Below are positions 1-6,740 of a stretch of 19,040 nt of DNA, piece by piece (the stretch's first letter is position 1; every line of letters starts with the position of its first letter). A program made the position numbers and the translations under genes. Source of the stretch: Bacteroidales bacterium. Lineage in GTDB: Bacteria; Bacteroidota; Bacteroidia; Bacteroidales; WCHB1-69. Below the pieces are notes generated by a model. The model was not told where the DNA came from and searched no databases. It worked only from the letters and a program-made list of their open reading frames with translations. Where the stretch lies: positions 1 to 19,040 of the forward strand of contig DUOL01000060.1 of assembly GCA_012838875.1 (NCBI GenBank). The letters run 5' to 3'.

Positions 1-110
1 GCAAAAAAGCGACTTTAGAAGCTCTTTTTGCCGCCTTGCGTCCCCACGGCTTGCGACCGCGGACTTGTAGCCGAAGACCGACCCCGAGCGGAGCGAGGGG
101 GCACGCCCTA
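1..110 (-). repeat. GC-rich intergenic repeat, left copy (inverted relative to the right copy)
   Basis: This GC-rich block is sharply different from the AT-rich DNA next to it. Read on the minus strand it starts TAGGGCGTG at 110 and aligns without gaps to 18877-18986; I count 95 of 110 identical positions. It contains a near-palindromic segment of CCCC...GGGG type (about 82-101) and a poly-A/poly-T hairpin-like arm (about 1-32) that could stop transcription arriving from the clpC side. It has no ORF of its own. The copy may be truncated by the window edge, since the right copy continues further. Similar GC-rich dispersed intergenic repeats are known in Bacteroidota genomes; membership of a named family is my inference. 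Confidence 0.8.
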
Positions 111-232
111 ATAAAAAATCTAATAATAAGTATGATTAACTGCTTGATTATGAAATAGTTATTTTTTATCCCTAAACTTTGGTTATTAATTTCAGCGACA
201 ATTTTAACTTGGTGGGAAAGAGAAAATCTTGT

Positions 233-676
233 CTAAATAGGGTTTTCGGGTTTATCTTTTTTCGGAAGAGTTTGGAAAACCAGCATAGCGGAGTCTTTCA
301 TAAACGAGAGGATGAAAGCGGACCAGAGCATAATGGGCAATATAAGCCAAAGCATATTGAGAAACCAGAAATCGTTGCGGTTGTAAATTTTCCCTTTTTC
401 AGGGTGATTGGGGAAATAACGTACGATAACTTTCTGATTTGCATTAGCTAACGATGTTTCAACGGGGACGGAATACTCTTTCATATCCACATAGTAACAT
501 AGAGTCATGGAAGCAGTTCCGTCGTTATGTATTGCAAAAGGTTTGTCCCAAATAAGAACTCCGTCCGTATATACACTGTGGGAATAAATGTAGTAGCATA
601 TAAAAAAGTAGACGGCGAAGATGAGTAAAATCCCGATTATAAAAATTTTTTTTCGTGAAAAATGGTGTGCTGTCAT
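233..676 (-). CDS. Small two-TM membrane protein, DUF3592-like
   Basis: The product has 147 residues. A basic N-terminus is followed by a hydrophobic helix at about residues 11-31, a soluble stretch of about 70 residues, and a second hydrophobic helix at about 105-126, then a short charged tail rich in Lys and Pro. The middle segment, with a TDGVLIWDKP start and a VRYFPNHPEKGKIY motif at about 85-98, resembles DUF3592-type domains, in which a beta-rich segment ends in a V.Y.P..P....I motif. That resemblance is from memory, so the family call is tentative. Its ATG overlaps the clpC stop as ATGA (673-676), which fixes the start and suggests translational coupling. No enzymatic motif is visible. 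A membrane-associated accessory of ClpC is possible but unproven. Confidence 0.7.
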   Translation of the reverse strand: MTAHHFSRKKIFIIGILLIFAVYFFICYYIYSHSVYTDGVLIWDKPFAIHNDGTASMTLCYYVDMKEYSVPVETSLANANQKVIVRYFPNHPEKGKIYNRNDFWFLNMLWLILPIMLWSAFILSFMKDSAMLVFQTLPKKDKPENPI

Positions 677-3198
677 GTTAGGGGCTTAATGACCATCTCT
701 TCAAGTAGAGAATCATAATCGACCAGTACTTTTGAGCCGACAGGGTAGGTATGTTTTAGAATTTCATCTGCTAAGAGGTCTTCAATGTATTTTTGAATGG
801 CTCTTTTGAGCGGGCGTGCTCCGTAAGCACTTTCCCAACCCTGCTTGGCAATGTATTCTTTAGCATCTTGGGAAATTTCAGCTTCTAATCCCATTGCTTC
901 TACACGTTTTAACAGTATCCCCAATTCGATGTCGATGATTTTCATAATATCCTCTTTTTGAAGATTATTGAAATAGATAACGTCATCTATTCGGTTTAAA
1001 AATTCGGGGGCAAAGGTCTTTTTCAGTGCATTTTCGAGGACGCTTTGGGCAATCTTATCTTTGTTGGCTTTTGTGGCTGCCGTGCTAAACCCGACACCGG
1101 TGCCGAAATCTTTTAATTCCCGCGAGCCGATATTGGAAGTCATAATGATAATTGTATTTTTAAAATCAACTCTTCTGCCGATACCATCGGTCAATTGTCC
1201 TTCGTCAAAGACTTGTAAAAGAACATTATAGACTTCGGGGTGTGCTTTTTCAATTTCATCAAGCAGAATGATAGAGTAGGGTTTGCGTCTCACTTTTTCC
1301 GTAAGTTGTCCTCCTTCTTCGTAGCCGACATAACCCGGAGGCGCACCGATGAGTCGTGAGATAGAGTGTTTTTCCATATATTCGCTCATGTCGACACGAA
1401 TAATTGCGTCTGCAGAGTCAAACAGATATTCTGCCAGAACTTTAGCGGCATAGGTTTTTCCTACTCCGGTGGGACCGAGAAAGATAAACGTTCCGATAGG
1501 TTTATTAGGGTCTTTTAGTCCGGCACGATTTCTGCGAATTGCCTTTGAAATTTTTTGTATTGCTTCACTTTGGCCGATTACTTTTTCTTCGAGGACCTCT
1601 GCCATTTTTAGGAGTTTCTCACCTTCGTTTTTGGCAATTCTTTTTACAGGAACTCCTGTCATCATGGCGATTACTTCAGCTACATCTTCTTCCGTAACGA
1701 TGGGTCGTTGTAGGTTACTTTCGCGTTCCCATTCTTCTTTTACTTTTTTTAGTTCTTTTTCCGCTATAATAACTTCGTCGCGATAGCCTGCTGCTGCTTG
1801 AAATTGTTGATTTTTAATTGCTTCATTTTTTAGTTTTTGAAAATTATCAATCTTTTTTTCAATTTCAACTAAATTTTCAGGAACGTGGATATTGTGTATG
1901 TGTACGCGTGAGCCGGCTTCGTCTAAAGCGTCAATAGCTTTATCGGGAAGGCATCTGTCTGTGATATAGCGTGTTGTAAGCGTTACGCAGGCTTTGAGCG
2001 CTTCTTCCGAATAGGTTACAACGTGATGATCTTCGTATTTATCTTTAATATTTGTCAAAATCTCTAAGGTCTCTTCCGGTGTTGTAGGTTCCATCATTAT
2101 TTTTTGGAATCTACGTTCTAAGGCGCCGTCTTTTTCAATGTATTGACGATATTCATCTAACGTAGTGGCACCGATACATTGTAGGTCTCCGCGTGCTAAG
2201 GCAGGTTTAAACATGTTTGAAGCGTCTAAACTTCCTTGTGAACCGCCTGCTCCGACCATTGTATGAAGTTCATCGATAAAGAGAATGATATTCGGATTTT
2301 TTTCAATTTCATTCAAGATATTTTTCATACGTTCTTCAAATTGTCCGCGAAATTTGGTTCCTGCAACAATGGACGCCATATCAAGAGCAATAACTCGTTT
2401 ATTCATCAATAATCGTGAAACTTTACCTTCCACAATGCGCATAGCGAGTCCTTCCGCTATAGCAGATTTTCCCACGCCGGGTTCACCTATTAGCACGGGA
2501 TTGTTCTTTTTGCGTCTGCTCAATATTTGTGCGATTCGCTCCAACTCTTTTTCTCGTCCGACAATAATATCGAGTTTTCCCTCTTCGGCGTAGCGCGTTA
2601 AATCTTTGCCGAAGTTGTCCAACATGGGAGTTGAAGAAGTTTTAGCTCGACCTTTACCGGATTGTGTAAAGCGGCGGTCATTATCATCATCTTCTTCCTC
2701 GTCAAAGTCGCTTGAAGATATTATTTCTTGTGATTGATCGGCTTGGCTCTCTTTTAGTTCTGCTTGCACTGAATCATACGACATTCCCATACGGTTCAGT
2801 AACATTTTTACAGCCATAGTTTGCGGGTCGTGGCGATTATTTTTGAGGATTGCCAAAATAAAATGTTCAGCTTCAACAACTTCCGACCTATGTTCTCGTG
2901 AGATTAAGTAGGATAATCGTAACATATTTTCTGCTTGCGGAGCTAATTTTAAATCGTCTTTGTCTACTTTCTCGTTAGATGCAGAGATATTGTGCAATAC
3001 ATTTTCAAGTTTGTTTCGCAGTGCGTCTCTATCAATTTTAAAAACATCGAAAAGGTGTTGTAAGGTTGTAAAATTGGAATATTTCAAAATAGCTATGAAG
3101 ATATGAGGTACACCGATTCCAAAGGAGTTATACAAATGTGCGATTTCTTTTGCTTCTGACAAAGCGTAAGTCATTTCTTCAGAATATTTTATTATCAT
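673..3198 (-). CDS. clpC: ClpC-type AAA+ unfoldase (Clp protease ATPase subunit)
   Basis: This 841-residue class I Hsp100 ATPase unfolds substrates and feeds them to the ClpP peptidase in the cytoplasm. A Clp N-domain covers about 1-150, followed by an acidic linker (DEEEDDD near 166-172). AAA-1 has Walker A GEPGVGKS at 238-245, Walker B ILFIDE at 305-310 and ERRF near 361. A UVR-like coiled segment lies at about 453-485, which separates ClpC from ClpA. AAA-2 has Walker A GPTGVGKT at 575-582 and Walker B IILLDE at 643-648. The VGF tripeptide at 702-704 matches the ClpP-docking loop, and GARPLKR at 793-799 is the sensor-2 region. Length and motif set are complete. It lies 98 bp downstream of groEL behind a hairpin, and its stop overlaps the next gene. 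No mcsA/mcsB/ctsR genes are present here. Confidence 0.96.
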   Translation of the reverse strand: MIIKYSEEMTYALSEAKEIAHLYNSFGIGVPHIFIAILKYSNFTTLQHLFDVFKIDRDALRNKLENVLHNISASNEKVDKDDLKLAPQAENMLRLSYLISREHRSEVVEAEHFILAILKNNRHDPQTMAVKMLLNRMGMSYDSVQAELKESQADQSQEIISSSDFDEEEDDDNDRRFTQSGKGRAKTSSTPMLDNFGKDLTRYAEEGKLDIIVGREKELERIAQILSRRKKNNPVLIGEPGVGKSAIAEGLAMRIVEGKVSRLLMNKRVIALDMASIVAGTKFRGQFEERMKNILNEIEKNPNIILFIDELHTMVGAGGSQGSLDASNMFKPALARGDLQCIGATTLDEYRQYIEKDGALERRFQKIMMEPTTPEETLEILTNIKDKYEDHHVVTYSEEALKACVTLTTRYITDRCLPDKAIDALDEAGSRVHIHNIHVPENLVEIEKKIDNFQKLKNEAIKNQQFQAAAGYRDEVIIAEKELKKVKEEWERESNLQRPIVTEEDVAEVIAMMTGVPVKRIAKNEGEKLLKMAEVLEEKVIGQSEAIQKISKAIRRNRAGLKDPNKPIGTFIFLGPTGVGKTYAAKVLAEYLFDSADAIIRVDMSEYMEKHSISRLIGAPPGYVGYEEGGQLTEKVRRKPYSIILLDEIEKAHPEVYNVLLQVFDEGQLTDGIGRRVDFKNTIIIMTSNIGSRELKDFGTGVGFSTAATKANKDKIAQSVLENALKKTFAPEFLNRIDDVIYFNNLQKEDIMKIIDIELGILLKRVEAMGLEAEISQDAKEYIAKQGWESAYGARPLKRAIQKYIEDLLADEILKHTYPVGSKVLVDYDSLLEEMVIKPLT

Positions 3199-3216
3199 AA
3201 TATTTTTATTTTTAAT

Positions 3217-3256
3217 AAAAAGGAGTTGTAAGCTGAACAGTTCACAACTCCTTTTT
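3217..3256 (-). terminator. Rho-independent terminator after groEL, in front of clpC
   Basis: The 13-nt arms at 3217-3229 and 3244-3256 are perfect reverse complements and enclose a 14-nt loop. The stem has a GGAGTTGT core with A/T-rich outer arms, so each strand ends in a T run. Read leftward it should end groEL transcripts. It ends only 18 nt before the clpC start codon, so clpC must depend on read-through, processing, or a promoter upstream of the hairpin. Confidence 0.8.
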
Positions 3257-3296
3257 TCATTTTCGATAGTTTTAAAATTAATAATTTAGCGAGAGA

Positions 3297-4934
3297 TTAG
3301 TACATGCCGGGCATTCCTCCGGGCATTCCGCCGCCCATAGGCATTGCCGGGGTTTCCTCTTTAATTTCTGCTAAGACGCATTCGGTTGTAAGTAACATAC
3401 CTGCGATAGAAGCTGCATTTTCTAGGGCAATACGAGCAACTTTCGTAGGGTCAACAACGCCGGCAGCTATCATATCTTCGTAAACGTCCGTACGAGCGTT
3501 ATAGCCGAAGTTTCCTTTTCCTTCTTTTACGGCATTAACAACAACTGAGCCCTCTTTTCCGGCATTTGCCACTATTTGACGGAGCGGTTCTTCAAGTGCT
3601 CTGCGAATAATGTCAACACCAATTTTTTGGTCTTCGTTTTCAACCTTTATGTTTTTCAGGTCATTAATAGCGCGGATGTAGGCAACTCCGCCGCCGGGGA
3701 TAATTCCTTCTTCAATTGCGGCACGTGTTGCGTGTAATGCGTCATCAAAACGGTCTTTTTTCTCTTTCATTTCAACTTCTGAAGCGGCACCAACGTAAAT
3801 TACAGCGACTCCACCTGCCAATTTTGCCAATCTTTCTTGAAGTTTTTCACGGTCATAATCGGAGGTGGTTTTTGTAATTTGTGCTTTAATTTGATTGATT
3901 CTTGCTTCAATAGTTTTCTTTTCTCCCTTACCGCTAACGATTGTCGTATTTTCTTTGTCAACCGTAATTTTTTCTGCGGTACCCAATAGTTCGAGACTTG
4001 CTTCTTCAAGTTTGTAGCCTTTTTCTTCTGAAATCACATGTCCACCTGTCAAAATGGCAATATCTTCGAGCATCTCTTTGCGTCTGTCGCCAAATCCCGG
4101 AGCTTTAACAGCTACAATTTTCAAACCGGCACGTAATCTGTTAACAACTAGCGTTGCCAAGGCTTCACTCTCTACATCTTCAGAAATTATCAAGAGAGGT
4201 TTTCCGCTTTGAACAACCTTTTCTAAAATTGGAAGAAACTCCTTCATGTTACTGATTTTTTTGTCATAAATCAAAATGTAAGGATTTTCGTATACCGCTT
4301 CCATTTTTTCGGTATTAGTGATAAAGTAGGGAGAGATATAACCTCTGTCGAATTGCATACCTTCAACAACTTTCACTTGAGTTTCGGTTCCCTTAGCTTC
4401 TTCAATCGTGATAACGCCTTCTTTTTTAACTTTAGCCATTGCTTCGGCAATCATTTCACCGACAGCTTTATCATTATTAGCTGAAATAGTAGCTACTTGT
4501 TCGATTTTTTCGTGGTTATCGCCAATTGCACTTGATTGTTTTTTCAAAGCTTTAACAACGGTTTCAACTGCGGTGTCAATTCCTCGTTTCAGGTCCATCG
4601 GGTTAGCACCTGCTGTAACATTTTTTAAACCTGTGCTATAGATAGCTTGTGCTAAAACGGTAGCGGTTGTTGTGCCGTCACCGGCTTGGTCATTAGTTTT
4701 AGAGGCAACCTCTTTCACCATTTGTGCCCCCATATTTTCGATGCTGTTTTCGAGTTCAATCTCTTTTGCTACGGTAACACCGTCTTTTGTAATTTGGGGA
4801 GCCCCAAATTTCTTATCAATAATTACATTTCTGCCTTTAGGACCTAAGGTAACTTTAACGGCGTTTGTCAATGCGTCAACACCTTTTTTCAAATTTTCGC
4901 GTGCGTCCCAATCGTATTTAATTTCTTTTGCCAT
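3297..4934 (-). CDS. groL: Chaperonin GroEL (Hsp60)
   Basis: This 545-residue ATP-dependent chaperonin forms a double-ring cage that folds cytoplasmic proteins together with GroES. The N-terminal nucleotide-binding motif TLGPKGRNV at 29-37 and GDGTTT at 85-90 (metal-binding Asp86) are intact. The apical domain follows, and the protein ends in a Gly/Met-rich tail (MPGGMPGM) closed by an unusual terminal Tyr in place of the common GGM ending. Length is normal for the family. It lies 72 bp downstream of groES on the same strand with no terminator between them, which fits a groES-groEL operon. The following hairpin (3217-3256) probably ends the operon. Confidence 0.99.
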   Translation of the reverse strand: MAKEIKYDWDARENLKKGVDALTNAVKVTLGPKGRNVIIDKKFGAPQITKDGVTVAKEIELENSIENMGAQMVKEVASKTNDQAGDGTTTATVLAQAIYSTGLKNVTAGANPMDLKRGIDTAVETVVKALKKQSSAIGDNHEKIEQVATISANNDKAVGEMIAEAMAKVKKEGVITIEEAKGTETQVKVVEGMQFDRGYISPYFITNTEKMEAVYENPYILIYDKKISNMKEFLPILEKVVQSGKPLLIISEDVESEALATLVVNRLRAGLKIVAVKAPGFGDRRKEMLEDIAILTGGHVISEEKGYKLEEASLELLGTAEKITVDKENTTIVSGKGEKKTIEARINQIKAQITKTTSDYDREKLQERLAKLAGGVAVIYVGAASEVEMKEKKDRFDDALHATRAAIEEGIIPGGGVAYIRAINDLKNIKVENEDQKIGVDIIRRALEEPLRQIVANAGKEGSVVVNAVKEGKGNFGYNARTDVYEDMIAAGVVDPTKVARIALENAASIAGMLLTTECVLAEIKEETPAMPMGGGMPGGMPGMY

Positions 4935-5006
4935 TGTTTTATATTTTAATTTTATTAGTTATAACTTATTTTATTAAATTTTGTTTGATGAAAATATTAA
5001 AGGAGG

Positions 5007-5285
5007 TTACGATATAATAGCGTATATATCAGCCTCTTTCATCATAAGATAATTGTTTCCGTCTATTGCAATTTCAGTTCCCGAGTACTTTCCATAAAGA
5101 ACAGAATCGCCAACCTTTACTGTCATTGGTTCGTCCTTCTTTCCGGGACCTGCAGCAACAATAACTCCTTTTTGCGGTTTTTCTTTTGCCGTGTCGGGGA
5201 TAATAATTCCGCCGGCTGTTTTTTGTTCAGCTTCATCAGGTTTAATCAAAACTCTGTCTGCTAATGGTTTAATGTTAAGTTTCAT
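5007..5285 (-). CDS. groS: Co-chaperonin GroES (Hsp10)
   Basis: This 92-residue protein forms the heptameric lid of the GroEL chamber. The N-terminal strand IKPLADRVLIKP, the mobile loop at about residues 20-35 with the GGIIIPD hydrophobic tripeptide that docks on GroEL, and the YGKYSGTEI segment are all family features. Length is typical. It is the first gene of the groES-groEL pair. The 120-bp gap to apbE holds promoter-like motifs, so heat-shock control can be separate from apbE. No CIRCE inverted repeat (TTAGCACTC-N9-GAGTGCTAA) is present, so HrcA control of the classical type is not supported. Confidence 0.98.
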   Translation of the reverse strand: MKLNIKPLADRVLIKPDEAEQKTAGGIIIPDTAKEKPQKGVIVAAGPGKKDEPMTVKVGDSVLYGKYSGTEIAIDGNNYLMMKEADIYAIIS

Positions 5286-5357
5286 AATTTTATTTTTTAA
5301 AGATTTGTAGATAATAATTTAATACTCTTGTTCTCTGTAAACAATATTTAAGAAATG

Positions 5358-5373
5358 ATTGTTCAATAACAAT
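5358..5373 (-). promoter_or_regulatory. Inverted repeat upstream of groES
   Basis: The 6-bp arms ATTGTT and AACAAT flank a 4-nt loop and form a perfect 16-nt inverted repeat 72 bp before the groES start. There is no T run, so it is a poor terminator for apbE. A regulator site or a 5'-leader hairpin is possible. It lies just downstream of the promoter-like motifs at 5378-5398. Confidence 0.35.
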
Positions 5374-5377
5374 GTGT

Positions 5378-5398
5378 TCAAAATCCGTGCCAAAATTA
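5378..5398 (-). promoter_or_regulatory. Candidate groES promoter: TAATTTTG -7 motif overlapping a sigma-54-like -24/-12 motif
   Basis: On the minus strand TAATTTTG (5398-5391) fits the Bacteroidota TAnnTTTG -7 element exactly, but I see no clear -33 TTTG at the usual distance. Overlapping it, TGGCACG-N4-TTGA (5392-5378) matches the sigma-54 consensus TGGCACG-N4-TTGC except that the final C is A. Both read toward groES. The two readings exclude each other as start signals and I cannot decide between them. The missing -12 C counts against sigma-54. Confidence 0.35.
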
Positions 5399-5405
5399 TC
5401 AGTTT

Positions 5406-6401
5406 TTAGTTTTTTATGGAAGAAGGGAAATTATCAGTCTGTATGGTTTTAAAATCACCATTTTTATCGGTAAAAATAAAAAAGGCGGCAAGTTCGGGGT
5501 GATTTTCTAAAAAAAGTAGTGCCTTTTCAACACCCATAACCATGAAAGCTGTTGCGTAGGCATCAGCGAGGGCACAATGATTAGCCACGACCGTAACGCT
5601 CAGTAAATTGGATTTTTCTGCCCATCCGGTAGCCGGATTGATGATATGAGAATAGCGAGTGCCGTTAATTTCCTGATAATTACGATAATTTCCGCTCGTA
5701 GCTACCGCGAGGTTTTCCAATTCAAAAGTGTAAAAACTTTCAATGGCATCGTCGCGTTTTTTTGTTGGAACTTGAATACCCACTCTCCAATTATCCTTTA
5801 TTTTCTTCCCTTTAGCAACGACTTCCCCGCCGATTTCAACAATAAAATTTTTATAACCTCTCAATTCTAAAAGATTAGTCAGTAAATCGGTGGCATACCC
5901 TTTTGCAATTGCGTTAAAATTGAGTGTCATATTGTCATATTTTTTAATGAGTTTGTTTCCACTAAGGGAAATTTTATCGAAACCCACCCACTGTTTTACA
6001 CTATCTATTTCATTTTGTGTAATTTTATTTTCCCTATTATTCCCGAATCCCCACAATTCAACTAAGGGACCGACAGTAATATCAAAAGCACCGTCAGTTT
6101 TTTCGCTCACATTTTTTGATAGCAAAAAGAGGTCAATTATTTCATCGTCTAATAGAATGTTATTCTCTCGATTAATCATAGAAATAGTAGACGTTGAATC
6201 AAAAATCGAGAATTGTTTGGAGAAATTAATCAATAAGGAATCTACCGCTTTTGTCAGCGAAGAGTCTTCTTTTCCGACATATACTATATTATAATATGTT
6301 CCCATACTATCTCCATGTATCGTTGTAATTTGTTTTTCGGTGCATGAAAAAAAGAGTGTTAGCAATAGTAAAAAAACGATGGATGAAATTTTATTTTTCA
6401 T
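5406..6401 (-). CDS. apbE: FAD:protein FMN transferase, ApbE family, lipoprotein
   Basis: This 331-residue Mg-dependent enzyme transfers FMN from FAD onto a Thr/Ser of exported flavoproteins such as NqrB/NqrC or RnfG subunits. A lipoprotein signal peptide is visible: basic start, Leu/Phe-rich core and a lipobox LFFSC with Cys20, so the protein should be anchored outside the inner membrane. Family motifs follow in order: DSMGTYYNIVYVG (31-43), FDITVGPLVELWGFG (106-120), NFNAIAKGYATD (161-172), IVEIGGEV (187-194), ATSGNYRNY (234-242), YSHIINPATG (250-259) and the metal/FAD-site segment ALADAYATAFMVMG (277-290) with Asp280 and Thr284. Length is normal. No nqr or rnf genes are in the window, so its target lies elsewhere. 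It is first in the leftward gene series but probably a separate transcription unit from groES. Confidence 0.95.
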   Translation of the reverse strand: MKNKISSIVFLLLLTLFFSCTEKQITTIHGDSMGTYYNIVYVGKEDSSLTKAVDSLLINFSKQFSIFDSTSTISMINRENNILLDDEIIDLFLLSKNVSEKTDGAFDITVGPLVELWGFGNNRENKITQNEIDSVKQWVGFDKISLSGNKLIKKYDNMTLNFNAIAKGYATDLLTNLLELRGYKNFIVEIGGEVVAKGKKIKDNWRVGIQVPTKKRDDAIESFYTFELENLAVATSGNYRNYQEINGTRYSHIINPATGWAEKSNLLSVTVVANHCALADAYATAFMVMGVEKALLFLENHPELAAFFIFTDKNGDFKTIQTDNFPSSIKN

Positions 6402-6421
6402 AGTTGTTTGGTTTTCAAATA

Positions 6422-6429
6422 CAAAAATA
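6422..6429 (-). promoter_or_regulatory. Candidate -7 element of the apbE promoter (TATTTTTG)
   Basis: On the minus strand the octamer TATTTTTG matches TAnnTTTG exactly, 20 bp before the apbE start codon. Transcription would begin close to the ATG and leave a short A/T-rich leader, as is common in Bacteroidota. No convincing -33 TTTG is seen at the expected spacing. Confidence 0.4.
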
Positions 6430-6471
6430 CACTTTTACCATAATCGCTCTTCATTGAATGCTAAATTTTTG

Positions 6472-6479
6472 TATCTTTG
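6472..6479 (+). promoter_or_regulatory. Candidate -7 element of a rightward promoter (TATCTTTG)
   Basis: TATCTTTG fits the Bacteroidota TAnnTTTG element exactly. A TTG lies upstream (6454-6456) at 15 bp, shorter than the usual spacing. Transcription would start near 6486, far ahead of dnaA, and would enter the structured region 6481-6647. It is divergent from the apbE promoter candidate, with only 42 bp between the two -7 motifs. Confidence 0.45.
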
Positions 6480-6480
6480 C

Positions 6481-6647
6481 GAGAAAAGTTGGTGGTTGAA
6501 TAAGTCTAAGTGGTTTATTTTTAAGTAGTTGCAATTTATGCAAATTCATTTGCTTGATGATTAACCGATTAAGGGGCGACCCTTGCAAAGGCTTATTTTA
6601 CTATATATAAAAATAAATAACTTTCAATAGTTATTTGATATTTTTTT
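6481..6647 (+). ncRNA. Candidate structured small RNA (or long dnaA leader) with terminator-like end
   Basis: No ORF of substance lies here, yet the sequence folds by eye into a three-way junction. P1 is TAAGTC 6501-6506 with GGCTTA 6590-6595. P2 is 6512-6527 with 6551-6566, 14 of 16 positions paired including three G-U. P3 is AAGGG 6571-6575 with CCCTT 6580-6584, closing a GCGA (GNRA) tetraloop. Downstream, 8-bp arms at 6615-6622 and 6629-6636 precede a T run at 6641-6647, like a terminator. A TAnnTTTG promoter motif lies just upstream. The unit could be a free RNA of about 160 nt or an attenuator-type leader of dnaA. It does not show the long single hairpin with central bubble of 6S RNA. 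I do not recognise the family, and the pairing is hand-drawn. Confidence 0.35.
6615..6647 (+). terminator. Terminator-like hairpin upstream of dnaA
   Basis: Perfect 8-bp arms (AAATAACT and AGTTATTT) enclose a TTCAAT loop and are followed by GATA and seven T. The stem is AT-rich with a single G-C pair, so its strength is doubtful. It would end the candidate RNA that starts near 6486 and sits ahead of the proximal dnaA promoter motif. Confidence 0.4.
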
Positions 6648-6662
6648 GAACTTTTTTTTGTT

Positions 6663-6683
6663 CATTTTTGTAGAGAAAAGTTG
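6663..6683 (+). promoter_or_regulatory. Candidate proximal dnaA promoter motif and initially transcribed 11-mer
   Basis: CATTTTTG (6663-6670) matches TAnnTTTG at seven of eight positions. It is followed by GAGAAAAGTTG (6673-6683), the same 11-mer that follows the perfect -7 motif at 6472-6479. The shared layout suggests a duplicated promoter plus start region, the second copy sitting about 60 bp ahead of the dnaA ATG. Confidence 0.35.
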
Positions 6684-6740
6684 AGGATTGCAACCCACTT
6701 GTAAAATATTCATTGTTAAACGTTTATTGTTTTTTTTTAA

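Noticed and set aside
179..451. 90-codon rightward ORF at the left end
   Set aside because: It runs antisense to the two-TM protein gene and its translation has no recognisable domain; the leftward gene is better supported by the ATGA overlap and membrane helices.
5358..5373. Terminator for apbE
   Set aside because: The inverted repeat has only 6-bp AT-rich arms and no T run on the minus strand.
6481..6647. 6S RNA, SRP RNA or tmRNA upstream of dnaA
   Set aside because: The fold is a three-way junction rather than a long hairpin with central bubble; the SRP tetraloop context and a tmRNA tag or CCA end are absent.
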